Counted from the stretch's first letter, positions 18,331 through 25,579 are shown. The stretch: DNA of 64,000 bases from Actinomadura_E scrupuli (GCF_050971785.1 NZ_JBPCCU010000004.1:434001-498000); one strand, 5' to 3'. The notes: a model not told the origin generated them from the sequence alone. A program made the numbers and translations.

Positions 18331-19044
18331 TCACCGGGAGTAGCGGAGAAAGAGGAAGTCCTCGCCGGTGAGGACGTGGCCGAGGCGGAGGCGCTCGACC
18401 TTCGGCAGATCCGGCCCGTCGAGGATGCGGGCGGCGTCGCCGGCGGTCAGCAGCGGGCTGAGGGTCATGCAGAGCTCGTCGAGCAGCCCGGTGGCGGTGA
18501 TCTGTGCGAGCAGCCTCGGGCCGCCTTCGCACAGGGTCCGGGGGTAGCCCCGCCGGGTCAGTTCGGACAGCGCCGCGGGAAGGTCGACACGCTCGTCGCC
18601 TGCGACGATGAGCTCGCAGTGCTCCGCCGCCGCACGGCGCAGTTCCGGGGGCGCGGCGGCCGAGGTGATCACGATCGGGGGCTCGGCGGACTCGGTGAAG
18701 ACCGGCGCGTTCAGGTCGAGGACCAGGCGGCCCGAGACGATGACGAGCCTCGGCTCGGGGGAGCGGCCGGTGCGCAGCCTGTGCCAGCCCGGCGCGGACC
18801 GTACGGGCCCGTAGTCCTCGGTGCGGACGGTGCCGGCACCGACGATGATCGCGTCCGCGAGCCCGCGGAGCGTCGAGAACACCAGCTGGTCGGCGGGCCC
18901 GCCGAGGCCGCCGGACCGCTCGTCGAGCCACGCGGCCCCGTCGAGACTAGTGATCATGTTGGCGCGCAGCCATGGACCGTCCTTCGGGTAGGCGTAGGCG
19001 ACCGCGAGGTCGACGTCCTCGATGCCGCACCGAAGCCCTTCCAT
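18331..19044 (-). CDS. RibD C-terminal/dihydrofolate reductase-fold reductase
   Basis: 237 aa of the pyrimidine reductase type: RANMITSLDGAAW (substrate loop), ADAIIVGAGTVRTEDYGP (NADPH binding) and LCEGGPRLLAQ near the C-terminus. Family members reduce deaminated pyrimidines in riboflavin synthesis, but stand-alone actinobacterial copies without a deaminase domain are of unclear substrate. ATG at 19044 is preferred (GGGAGAGGGG upstream); a TTG at 19053 is also in frame. Precedes the LysR gene. Confidence 0.85.
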   Translation of the reverse strand: MEGLRCGIEDVDLAVAYAYPKDGPWLRANMITSLDGAAWLDERSGGLGGPADQLVFSTLRGLADAIIVGAGTVRTEDYGPVRSAPGWHRLRTGRSPEPRLVIVSGRLVLDLNAPVFTESAEPPIVITSAAAPPELRRAAAEHCELIVAGDERVDLPAALSELTRRGYPRTLCEGGPRLLAQITATGLLDELCMTLSPLLTAGDAARILDGPDLPKVERLRLGHVLTGEDFLFLRYSR

Positions 19045-19238
19045 CCGGCTCAAGCCCCTCTCCCGCCGGCATTGTGATCTCCGCCGGCATCCGACCAGTA
19101 TGGCCGGTCGAGAGGCCTCACCAGCGGGGACCCGGCCCTGACCCGGGGCCGCCGTGACCCGGGGCCGCCGTGAGCCGGCCGGTGGTACGTACCCGTCGGC
19201 GCGAACGGGCGCCGCACACCCAGCCCCCTGGAGGCAGC

Positions 19239-20186
19239 ATGCTGTTCCGCTCCGTGGCCGAGGACGATCTCGACCGCGTTCTGGCCTGCGAGGTCACCGA
19301 GCCCGTCGGCTGGATCCCCGCGGACCGCTACCGCGCGGAACTCGCCGCCCGGCGATGTCGTCCCGAATGGACCTGGATCGCCGAGGACGGCGACCGGATC
19401 CTGGCCCGCGCCCTCTGGTGGGGGCGCCCCGCCGGTGCGCACCCGCTCGCGCTCGACTGCCTGTACGTCCACGACTCGGTCCCCGACCGCATCGGGCTGG
19501 CAGCCGGGCTGCTGGCGGCCGGACACGATGCCTTCCGCTCCCGGGGCGCCGGGCGACCGCCCCGGTACGACCTGAGCGTGCCGAACGGCCGGCGGGACGA
19601 CCCCGCCGTGACCACCGCGCTCGGCTGGCGGCGCGCGGCGGCCGTACGCGCCGGGCTCACCGACGAACTCGAGCGGCTCCGCTACGAGTGGACCCCGGCC
19701 GCCGGCCTGCCGGGCTCCAGCGGGCGGCTGATCTTCCGGCCCGAACCCGGCGACGACGTGTTCCTGTCCGCGCTCCGCAGGGTCGCCGACGGCAGTCTCG
19801 ACGTCACGACCCGCAGGAAAATCGCCGCGTCCGGGGCCGAGCGACAGGCCCGCGCGGACCTGGACCTCTACCGCGAGATGCCCGGTGACCGGGAGTGGTG
19901 GCGGCTAGCCCGTACCGCGGACGGTGAACTCGCGGGGCTGGCCATGCCCAACCTCAGCGTCTACGGCCCGGTCGTCGGGTACCTCGGCGTCGTCCCCGAA
20001 CTCCGCGGCCGGCGCTACATCGACGACATACTCGCCGAGATCACCCGCTTCCACGCCCAGAACGGTGCGCGCCGGATCACCGCCACCACCGACGTGACCA
20101 ACCGGCCGATGGCAGCCGCCTTCGAACGCGCCGGCTACCGCGTCCAGGAGTTCTGCGTGGTCCTCTCGGCACCCGCCGGCCGATGA
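19239..20186 (+). CDS. GNAT-family N-acetyltransferase
   Basis: 315 aa. The C-terminal half (about 225-310) has the GNAT fold signature: VVGYLGVVPELRGRRYIDDIL (acetyl-CoA pyrophosphate loop RGRRYI) and NRPMAAAFERAGY. The N-terminal half looks like a second, degenerate GNAT unit. ATG at 19239 with TGGAGG upstream. Substrate unknown. Confidence 0.85.
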   Translation: MLFRSVAEDDLDRVLACEVTEPVGWIPADRYRAELAARRCRPEWTWIAEDGDRILARALWWGRPAGAHPLALDCLYVHDSVPDRIGLAAGLLAAGHDAFRSRGAGRPPRYDLSVPNGRRDDPAVTTALGWRRAAAVRAGLTDELERLRYEWTPAAGLPGSSGRLIFRPEPGDDVFLSALRRVADGSLDVTTRRKIAASGAERQARADLDLYREMPGDREWWRLARTADGELAGLAMPNLSVYGPVVGYLGVVPELRGRRYIDDILAEITRFHAQNGARRITATTDVTNRPMAAAFERAGYRVQEFCVVLSAPAGR

Positions 20187-20454
20187 GCCGCATGCGGCCG
20201 GGAGCCGTGCGGCGGCCGTCCCGCACGACACGGGTCACGCGAAAATCACGACCTCCGTATTTCACCATCAATGTTGCCTAAACTAGATTAGTGGCCTGTT
20301 TTTGTTTGCCGCAAGTTTATTCCGCCTGTCATTGACTGTGCATTTTTCGTCGTTTCTTATGGATGATAAGAGGCGTCGACATATGTCCGCCTCGGTCCAG
20401 GGACGGCCGCCGGGATGTCAATCCGCAGGCGGCCCGGGCAGAAAGGATGCGCCA
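20187..20454. promoter_or_regulatory. AT-rich leader of the small secreted protein gene
   Basis: A 270-bp gene-free stretch with an AT-rich block at about 20240-20400, including CTAA-N6-TTAG. It probably holds the promoter of the secreted-protein gene, but no single -35/-10 pair stands out. Confidence 0.4.
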
Positions 20455-20802
20455 ATGCTCAGCACACGCCGCCTCATCCTGCTTGCTTCCGCGCTCCCCG
20501 TCGCCGCGACCATCGCGCTGGTCGAAGCCCCGCAGGCCTTCGCCGCTCCGGGCTCGCACGAGGCGGTGGGCACCGCCGCCGCGCAGGCGCTCCAGGGGCG
20601 TCCCATGGACGACAACTGGAACATCGGATTCCGGGCCGGGATGCGGCAGGGCGTCCGGGACGGCGGCCTGGACTGCAAGAACAAGCGGAGCCGTTCCACG
20701 CACCGGCACCTCAGGAGCGCCGTGCCCGGCGCCACCATGTACTCGCGCGGTTGGGCCGTCGGGTATATGCAGGGCTACAAGAGCATGTGCCCGTCGTCGT
20801 AG
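20455..20802 (+). CDS. Small secreted protein of unknown function
   Basis: 115 aa with a clear signal peptide: STRR, a hydrophobic core, and predicted cleavage after AFA (about residue 30). The mature part is about 85 aa with two Cys (in GLDCKNKR and the C-terminal KSMCPSS) that could form a disulfide, and Gly/Tyr-rich segments (WNIGFRAGMRQGVRDG, SRGWAVGYMQGYK). GAAAGGA lies upstream of the ATG. Family not recognised. Confidence 0.75.
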   Translation: MLSTRRLILLASALPVAATIALVEAPQAFAAPGSHEAVGTAAAQALQGRPMDDNWNIGFRAGMRQGVRDGGLDCKNKRSRSTHRHLRSAVPGATMYSRGWAVGYMQGYKSMCPSS

Positions 20803-20886
20803 CCGGCCGGCGCAGTTCGGCCGGGTACCTCCAGGCCGCCGCCGTCCGGCGGCGGCCTGGCCCGGCTCGGATTCCTCGCCGCCGGC

Positions 20887-22620
20887 CTAGCGCCCGAAGG
20901 CGGTGAGGAACTGATCGCGGAAGGCGCTCATCTTCCAGACCGGGGCCGCCGGGCCGGGATTGAGGCCGTCCTGCCATCCCCATCCGGAGATGCGGTCCAG
21001 AACGGCCTTGTCACGGGCGACGAGCGTGATGGGAACGTCTCGGCTGGCGTTGTCGCCGGTGACGACCCGGCCGGGCTGGTGGTCGCCGAGGAACACGAGC
21101 ACGAGGTTGTCGTCGCCGTAGGTCTGGACGTAGGAGATGAGGCTGCCGAGCGAGTATTCGACGGACTGCCGGTACGCGGCGCGGATCCGGTTGCGGTCGT
21201 GCCATACGGTCTTCGGCCGCGAGCCGGCCGCGGCCTGGGCATTGAAGATCGTGCCGTCGCCGAGTTCGTTCCAGCCGACCTCCTTGGGGAGGGGCGCCCA
21301 GGGTGCGTGGCTGGAGAGCAGCGGCATTTCCGCCATGATCGGGGCGTGGCCCGGTGCCGCGCGTTCGAGGCGCTGGAAGGTCGACAGAGTGTACTGATCG
21401 GGCATGGTGGCCCAGCTGAAGCGCGGGCCGTGATATCCGAAGTCACGGGAGGTGTAGATCTTGTCGAAGCCGAAGAACGAGCTTTCGGGCCAGGCCCGGG
21501 TGACCCCCGGCACGACGGCGACCGACCGCCAGCTCGCGCGCCGGAAGGCGCCGTTGAGGGTCAGGCGATCGCTGGCGACGAGGGTGCGGTAGCGCTGCTG
21601 GTTGTTGATCCACAGGCCGGACATCAGGGTGGAGTGGGCCAGCCAGCTGCCGCTTCCGTACGTCGGTGAGGTGAGGAAGGCGCTGCGGGAGGAGAACCCG
21701 GCCGCGGCCAGCCGCCGGGTCCCGGCGTCGAGCACCGCGTCGACCCGAGGTGCCAGCTGCGGGTCCTCGACCGCGGAGCGTCCGTAGCTCTCGACGAAGG
21801 CGACGACGACGTCCTTGCCGCGCAGGCCGGTCAGCAGGTCCTTGCCCGGAGTGTTGCGGAAGGCGTCGACGGCGGCCTGCGCTGCGAACACCTTCTGGTC
21901 CCGCAGACCGGCGCGTACCTGGGCCGCATGGCGGTAGACGAGCCCGACCGCGCCCTTGGAGGCGACGGGCACGCCCGGGACGATCTGCGCTCCGAACACG
22001 GCGCACGTCACCCAGACGGCACCGAGCGCGGTGGCACCGCCGGCCGCGACGGTGTCGTGCCGGACCGCCAGGCGGGTCAGGCGCAGCACCGACAGCGTCA
22101 TGAGGACGAGCACGGCGACGAGGAGGACCACCACGCCGACCACGGTGCCGATCGCCCCGGCCTGGCCGACCGAGGATCCCAGGAACTCCACACCGTCCTG
22201 GAGCAGGGTCCAGTCCAGCACCAGATCGAAGGGCCGGTCCAGGAACTCGGAGAAGCCGAGGTCCGCGATCTTCACGATGGTCACCGCACCGAGCGCCAGC
22301 CCGGCGAGCGTCACCACCACGCGCCGCAGCCTGGCCGGCAGGACCAGGATCACGGCGACGCCGAAGAACACCTCCACCGGGATGCGCACGAACGCCGCGG
22401 GGGTGAGCTGATCGACCCTGGTCGGAGCGATCAGGGCGAACAACACCAGCAGAGCCGCCAGGACGGTCATCACCCACACCGCGACCCGGCGCACTCCCCG
22501 GCGGCCGGCGGAGCCGCCCGCCACCTCGTCGCCCGCCACCTCGTCCTCGGGCGGGGCACCGGCGGGGCCGCCTGCGGCGTCTTCATCCGGCTTGTGGTCC
22601 AGGCGGCCGTCCGTCGTCAC
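20887..22620 (-). CDS. Membrane sulfatase-like protein (LTA synthase-type fold)
   Basis: 577 aa: a charged cytoplasmic N-terminus, four or five transmembrane helices (about 45-240) and an extracellular alkaline-phosphatase-superfamily domain (about 270-577). Recognisable pieces are VVAFVESYGRSAV (nucleophile region), GSGSWLAHSTLMSG and LVFLGDHQP (metal-binding Asp-His). The architecture is that of phosphoglycerol transferases and LTA synthase-like sulfatases acting on cell-envelope glycans or lipids. The nucleophile would be Ser rather than Thr. GTG start with GGAGGAC. Single gene, divergent from the tRNA region. Confidence 0.82.
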   Translation of the reverse strand: MTTDGRLDHKPDEDAAGGPAGAPPEDEVAGDEVAGGSAGRRGVRRVAVWVMTVLAALLVLFALIAPTRVDQLTPAAFVRIPVEVFFGVAVILVLPARLRRVVVTLAGLALGAVTIVKIADLGFSEFLDRPFDLVLDWTLLQDGVEFLGSSVGQAGAIGTVVGVVVLLVAVLVLMTLSVLRLTRLAVRHDTVAAGGATALGAVWVTCAVFGAQIVPGVPVASKGAVGLVYRHAAQVRAGLRDQKVFAAQAAVDAFRNTPGKDLLTGLRGKDVVVAFVESYGRSAVEDPQLAPRVDAVLDAGTRRLAAAGFSSRSAFLTSPTYGSGSWLAHSTLMSGLWINNQQRYRTLVASDRLTLNGAFRRASWRSVAVVPGVTRAWPESSFFGFDKIYTSRDFGYHGPRFSWATMPDQYTLSTFQRLERAAPGHAPIMAEMPLLSSHAPWAPLPKEVGWNELGDGTIFNAQAAAGSRPKTVWHDRNRIRAAYRQSVEYSLGSLISYVQTYGDDNLVLVFLGDHQPGRVVTGDNASRDVPITLVARDKAVLDRISGWGWQDGLNPGPAAPVWKMSAFRDQFLTAFGR

Positions 22621-23234
22621 ATCGTCCTCCGGGAAAATCGTCCGTGCTCAGCAGGGCTCTCGGGTCTCCGGCACCTCAGCGAAGGGGAGGCTCCCGGGTG
22701 CGAAGCGCGTTCGTGCGGTCACCGCCGCGAACGCCGGCCGCTGCCGCGCGGACGGGCCGGCGGTGCCGATCCGGTCCGGCCGCCGGCCGATCCGGGCATG
22801 GCCGGCCCGGCCCTGTGTTCGTGGTCTCGATGAGATCGCGCGGGTTCCTCATCGCGTCCTCCGGAGGGCGGGTGTCGGGTCTGCTCCGTACCGGCAGCGG
22901 GATTCGACCGGAAGTACGGGGCGCACGGCAGGCCGGTTCACTTCCGGTTCATGTCCGGTTCACCCAGGGGCGGGACGTGGCCGGGAGACGGATCCGCCAC
23001 CCGGGGAGCGGCGGCCTCCAGCTGGAAGTCCGGGTGGCGCACCCCGGCCCGCATCGCCGAGCCGAATCGAGGGAACCCACGCGGCGGCGACCTCCTCTAA
23101 GGGAGACGGAATGCTCGCCGGTGAAACGACCGCCGGGATCGCCCGAAAAAACCATTGGCGATCTCCTCGCCGAAGATGCATTCTAGAACCCATAAGCGGG
23201 GACACCGCCCCGGCGACACGAAGGAAGCACCAAA
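22621..23234. other. Gene-free region between sulfatase-like gene and tRNA array
   Basis: About 615 bp with no convincing gene. Short frames lack the expected GC-rich third positions; one from ATG 23111 has a GGGAGA site but loses codon bias after about 12 codons. Probably the sulfatase promoter plus upstream sequence of the short ORF at 23235. Confidence 0.5.
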
Positions 23235-23318
23235 GTGATCAGTCAGTTGACCGCGCTGAATGCGTCAGCGTGTGAATGGCGTGGCGGCGACGTCACCCCC
23301 GACGGTGCCTCTGGGTAG
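23235..23318 (+). CDS. Putative 27-aa small peptide
   Basis: GTG start with GAAGGAAG 7 nt upstream, a 27-codon frame beginning MISQLTALNASACEW and ending DGASG, then a stop 23 bp before a textbook Rho-independent terminator. The site, frame and terminator suggest a short transcript, either a peptide or a small RNA. No modification enzyme lies next to it. Function unknown, and coding status is uncertain. Confidence 0.35.
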   Translation: MISQLTALNASACEWRGGDVTPDGASG

Positions 23319-23341
23319 CGGCCGAATCCGGTCCGACCAGA

Positions 23342-23378
23342 GGCCGCCCCAGGGGAGACGTCCCGGGGCGGCCTTTTT
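23342..23378 (+). terminator. Rho-independent terminator upstream of the tRNA array
   Basis: A 9-bp stem GGCCGCCCC (23342-23350) with GGGGCGGCC (23365-23373), followed directly by TTTTT. It ends a short transcript just before the first tRNA and isolates the tRNA array from upstream reading. Confidence 0.88.
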
Positions 23379-23420
23379 CATGCCCCCGAGCATTTTTCCG
23401 GCCGACGATCCGATCAGCGA

Positions 23421-23490
23421 GTGGGTGAACCGACGGCAGGAGCCCGGCTTCCAAATCCGGCGCGAGAGGGTTCGACTCCTTCCACCCATG
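23421..23490 (+). tRNA. tRNA-Trp(CCA), aberrant
   Basis: Acceptor GTGGGTG pairs with CACCCAT (G1-U72); T-arm GAGGG-TTCGACT-CCTTC; discriminator G73 as in bacterial tRNA-Trp. The anticodon loop TTCCAAA gives CCA, but the stem has a C-U mismatch next to the loop and the D-arm is very short (70 nt in all). First member of the array, 240 bp before the next. Confidence 0.6.
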
Positions 23491-23729
23491 CGACACCCCG
23501 CCTCCGGGCGGAGGAACTGCCCGGGCCTTGCCCGGATTGAGAACTCCACAGTGGACAAGCACACCAAGTCCGGGAACGGCACGATGTTCCCTGACGAGAT
23601 GGCCGCCGACCCCGGCACACCCGACGCTCGTCGGGTGCCGCCGGTCCCCCCGTCACGGACGGGGCCGGAACCACGGTCGGCGGAGCCCTGGCCGGACGCC
23701 CCATCACGGCGCCCGGGCCAGGGCGATCT

Positions 23730-23801
23730 GGGCCGGTGGTGACAACGGCATCACGTCTGCCTTGCAAGCAGAAGTTCCGGGTTCGAGTCCCGGTTGGTCC
23801 A
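23730..23801 (+). tRNA. tRNA-Ala(TGC)
   Basis: Complete cloverleaf: acceptor GGGCCGG/TTGGTCC including the alanine identity pair G3-U70, D-stem GTGA/TCAC, anticodon arm TCTGC-CTTGCAA-GCAGA, T-arm CCGGG-TTCGAGT-CCCGG, A73. Confidence 0.95.
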
Positions 23802-23887
23802 CGGAGTGCTCTGGAGGACGAGGTCTCCTACGTCCGGGAGCACGCGAACGGCCGGGCACCGGAGCAGCGGGCCGGGCACGTTCCTCC

Positions 23888-23959
23888 GCCGTAGAAGCCG
23901 AACAGGTAAGGCGCCTCCCTTCCAAGGAGACGGACGGGGTTCGAGTCCCCGCTACGGCT
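23888..23959 (+). tRNA. tRNA-Gly(TCC)
   Basis: Acceptor GCCGTAG/CTACGGC, anticodon loop CTTCCAA on a four-pair stem (CTCC/GGAG), T-arm CGGGG-TTCGAGT-CCCCG. The discriminator is U73, as in bacterial tRNA-Gly. Confidence 0.88.
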
Positions 23960-24006
23960 CGGTACGGCGATCGATGGCTCGATACGGCGATCGATCGGCT
24001 GATCAG

Positions 24007-24079
24007 GCCGCTCGCGCCCGGCGGGACGGGCCCCGGACTCTTACTCCGGGCTGGCGGGGTTCGAGACCCCGGGGCGGTA
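24007..24079 (+). tRNA. tRNA-Lys(CTT)
   Basis: Acceptor GCCGCTC/GGGCGGT with wobble pairs, D-stem GCCC/GGGC, anticodon arm CCGGA-CTCTTAC-TCCGG, T-arm CGGGG-TTCGAGA-CCCCG, A73. Position 38 is C. Confidence 0.88.
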
Positions 24080-24117
24080 CGACCTCCGGAACCGGCGAGT
24101 GATGTGGCCGGAGGCAC

Positions 24118-24201
24118 GCGGGAATGGCGAAACAGGCAGCCGCACCGGGCCCAAACCCCGGCGAGCACCCGCTCGTCCCGGTTCGAATCCGGGTTCCCGT
24201 A
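24118..24201 (+). tRNA. tRNA-Leu(CAA), C33 variant
   Basis: Class II tRNA: acceptor GCGGGAA/TTCCCGT, long variable arm CGAGC-ACCC-GCTCG, T-arm CCCGG-TTCGAAT-CCGGG, A73. The anticodon loop reads CCCAAAC, so the near-universal U33 is C. Confidence 0.88.
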
Positions 24202-24205
24202 CCGA

Positions 24206-24277
24206 TGCTGGATCGTCCAGACGGCAGGACACGTGACTCTGGATCACGCGACGCAGGTTCGAACCCTGCTCCAGCAG
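24206..24277 (+). tRNA. tRNA-Gln(CTG)
   Basis: Acceptor TGCTGGA/TCCAGCA, with U1-A72 as is usual for tRNA-Gln; anticodon arm CGTGA-CTCTGGA-TCACG; T-arm GCAGG-TTCGAAC-CCTGC; G73. Confidence 0.93.
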
Positions 24278-24281
24278 CGAG

Positions 24282-24352
24282 GCCGCCGAGCACCCGGTGG
24301 TGCGACCGCCCTCGTAAGGCGGGACGGCCCGGGTCGGCACCGGGCGGCGGCT
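24282..24352 (+). tRNA. tRNA-Thr(CGT), aberrant T-loop
   Basis: Acceptor GCCGCCG/CGGCGGC, D-stem GCAC/GTGC with a short loop, anticodon arm CCGCC-CTCGTAA-GGCGG. The T-loop is GTCGGCA on a CCCGG/CCGGG stem instead of TTCGAAT, so T54 and A58 are lost. Automatic tRNA finders may miss it. Confidence 0.8.
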
Positions 24353-24356
24353 CCAA

Positions 24357-24431
24357 GCGTTCGTAGCCCAATCTGGTAGAGGCGCCTGGTCGAGGGCCAG
24401 GAGGATGCCGGTTCGAATCCGGCCGGACGTA
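24357..24431 (+). tRNA. tRNA with Leu(GAG) anticodon, short variable arm
   Basis: Acceptor GCGTTCG/CGGACGT, D-stem GCC/GGC, anticodon arm CCTGG-TCGAGGG-CCAGG (anticodon GAG, position 33 is C), five-base variable loop, T-arm GCCGG-TTCGAAT-CCGGC, A73. Bacterial tRNA-Leu normally has a long variable arm; this one does not, so its charging identity is uncertain. Confidence 0.8.
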
Positions 24432-24442
24432 CGCGGGGAAAG

Positions 24443-24511
24443 GCCCTTCGGATCGGCGTCCGCTCGTCCTTGGTAGGGACGGGCCGCCCGGGTCGGCACC
24501 GGGGAAGGGCT
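24443..24511 (+). tRNA. tRNA-Thr(GGT), aberrant
   Basis: Acceptor GCCCTTC/GAAGGGC, anticodon arm CGTCC-TTGGTAG-GGACG, and the same unusual T-arm CCCGG-GTCGGCA-CCGGG as the Thr(CGT) gene. The D-arm is reduced (69 nt in all). Confidence 0.75.
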
Positions 24512-24517
24512 CTTCAG

Positions 24518-24589
24518 GTGGGTGAAGTGTTATTGGCCGCACACGACCATGCCACGGTCGAAGGGCGGGTTCGAATCCCGTCGCCCGCT
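24518..24589 (+). tRNA. tRNA-Gly(GCC), array copy
   Basis: Acceptor GTGGGTG/CGCCCGC, D-stem GTG/CAC, anticodon arm CGACC-ATGCCAC-GGTCG, T-arm GCGGG-TTCGAAT-CCCGT, U73, followed by an encoded CCA. Differs from the chromosomal-type Gly(GCC) gene at 48,006. Confidence 0.88.
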
Positions 24590-24593
24590 CCAC

Positions 24594-24668
24594 GCCGTTC
24601 TAGCCCAATTGGCAGGAGGCACCAGATTCAGGATCTGGGCAGTCCGGGTTCGAGTCCCGGGAACGGTA
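24594..24668 (+). tRNA. tRNA with Leu(CAG) anticodon, short variable arm
   Basis: Acceptor GCCGTTC/GAACGGT, anticodon arm CCAGA-TTCAGGA-TCTGG, variable loop GCAGT (class I), T-arm CCGGG-TTCGAGT-CCCGG, A73. Shares the D-arm type of the GAG gene; both are Leu-anticodon tRNAs without the long arm. Confidence 0.85.
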
Positions 24669-24673
24669 CGCAC

Positions 24674-24764
24674 GGCGAGGTGCCAGAGATGGCTTATCGG
24701 GCACTCCTGCTAAGGGTGTGGCGGCTCAACCGGTCGTCCGTGGGTTCGAATCCCACCCTCGCCG
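24674..24764 (+). tRNA. tRNA-Ser(GCT)
   Basis: Class II: acceptor GGCGAGG/CCTCGCC, anticodon arm CACTC-CTGCTAA-GGGTG, long variable arm, T-arm GTGGG-TTCGAAT-CCCAC, G73 and an encoded CCA at 24765-24767. Confidence 0.93.
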
Positions 24765-24792
24765 CCAAGGAATTCCGTGCGCGGAATTCCGG

Positions 24793-24867
24793 CCTCCGAT
24801 GGCCAAGCCCGGTCAAGGCGCCGCTCTGATACGGCGGGATTCGCTGGTTCAAATCCAGCTCGGAGGA
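24793..24867 (+). tRNA. tRNA-Ile(GAT)
   Basis: Acceptor CCTCCGA/TCGGAGG (C1-G72, unusual), D-stem GCC/GGC, anticodon arm CCGCT-CTGATAC-GGCGG, T-arm GCTGG-TTCAAAT-CCAGC, A73. An alternative fold with an 8-nt anticodon loop exists but pairs less well. Confidence 0.8.
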
Positions 24868-24872
24868 CGCGG

Positions 24873-24961
24873 GGAAGGTGTCCGGCCAGACGAGGAGCGT
24901 CGTCGGAAGCGACGTGGCACGGCTGCATGCCGTGTTCAGGGTGCGAGTCCCTGACCTTCCG
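24873..24961 (+). tRNA. tRNA-Ser(GGA), C33 variant
   Basis: Class II: acceptor GGAAGGT/ACCTTCC, anticodon arm CGTCG-TCGGAAG-CGACG (position 33 is C), long variable arm, T-arm CAGGG-TGCGAGT-CCCTG (T55 replaced by G), G73. Confidence 0.82.
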
Positions 24962-24965
24962 CACT

Positions 24966-25054
24966 GGAGGGGCCAGCCGACGGATGGCGACGGCCGTGGT
25001 CTCGAAAACCATTGGGGGCTCTGCCCCGTGCGAGTTCGATCCTCGCTCCCTCCG
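24966..25054 (+). tRNA. tRNA-Ser(CGA)
   Basis: Class II: acceptor GGAGGGG/TCCCTCC, anticodon arm GTGGT-CTCGAAA-ACCAT, variable arm GGGGGCTCTGCCCC, T-arm GCGAG-TTCGATC-CTCGC, G73. Confidence 0.92.
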
Positions 25055-25064
25055 CACAGTTCGC

Positions 25065-25138
25065 GCCGTTCGCGCCCGACAGGTCTGGGCACCGGCCTTT
25101 TAAGCCGGAGTGAAGGGGTTCGAGTCCTCTGGACGGCA
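25065..25138 (+). tRNA. tRNA-Lys(TTT)
   Basis: Acceptor GCCGTTC/GGACGGC, anticodon arm CCGGC-CTTTTAA-GCCGG, T-arm AGGGG-TTCGAGT-CCTCT, A73. Confidence 0.93.
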
Positions 25139-25178
25139 CGCAACGCAGAGCCCTTCGGCTCAGCCGGGAAACCGGCAA

Positions 25179-25250
25179 GGCTCCTTCGACCATGGGTTAG
25201 GTTGCGAGGTTTTCACCCTCGCGGAGCGGGTTCGAGTCCCGCAGGAGCTA
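25179..25250 (+). tRNA. tRNA-Glu(TTC)
   Basis: Acceptor GGCTCCT/AGGAGCT, D-stem GACC/GGTT, anticodon arm CGAGG-TTTTCAC-CCTCG, T-arm GCGGG-TTCGAGT-CCCGC, A73. Confidence 0.9.
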
Positions 25251-25251
25251 C

Positions 25252-25327
25252 CGCGCAGTGGGGGAGTTCGGCCGTCCCCGTGGGCCTCATGAGCCCGAGA
25301 TCGCCGGTTCGAATCCGGCCTGCGCCA
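25252..25327 (+). tRNA. tRNA-Met(CAT), initiator-like C1-C72 mismatch
   Basis: Anticodon arm TGGGC-CTCATGA-GCCCG, T-arm GCCGG-TTCGAAT-CCGGC, A73 and an encoded CCA. The acceptor is CGCGCAG/CTGCGCC: pairs 2-7 match but C1 faces C72, an unpaired end like that of initiator tRNAs (C1-A72). The three G-C pairs of initiators are shifted by one position. Confidence 0.85.
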
Positions 25328-25331
25328 CCAG

Positions 25332-25403
25332 TGCGGTGTCGTCTAACGGCAGGACCCGGGATTGTTAATCCCGCCGGTGCTGGTTCGAATCCAGCCGCCG
25401 CAG
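25332..25403 (+). tRNA. tRNA-Asn(GTT)
   Basis: Acceptor TGCGGTG/CGCCGCA, anticodon arm CGGGA-TTGTTAA-TCCCG, T-arm GCTGG-TTCGAAT-CCAGC, G73 and an encoded CCA. Confidence 0.94.
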
Positions 25404-25502
25404 CCACTCTGATCCACCCGGCAGGGCCTCGTGCCGGGGCGCGCGAAGGTCGGCGCGCGAAGCCGCCGGTCTCCGTGACGGACATCGGGCGGGGCCGCTC
25501 CT

Positions 25503-25575
25503 GCTCACGTAGCTCAATGGTCAGAGCGCTGCCCTGTCGAGGCAGACGGTGCCGGTTCGAGTCCGGTCGTGAGTG
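25503..25575 (+). tRNA. tRNA-Asp(GTC)
   Basis: Acceptor GCTCACG/CGTGAGT, D-arm AGCTC...GAGC, anticodon arm CTGCC-CTGTCGA-GGCAG, T-arm GCCGG-TTCGAGT-CCGGT, G73 and an encoded CCA. Confidence 0.95.
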
Positions 25576-25579
25576 CCAG

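Noticed and set aside
23111..23275. 54-aa open frame with a GGGAGA ribosome site
   Set aside because: Codon bias disappears after about 12 codons and the frame overlaps the better-supported short ORF; left as unsupported.
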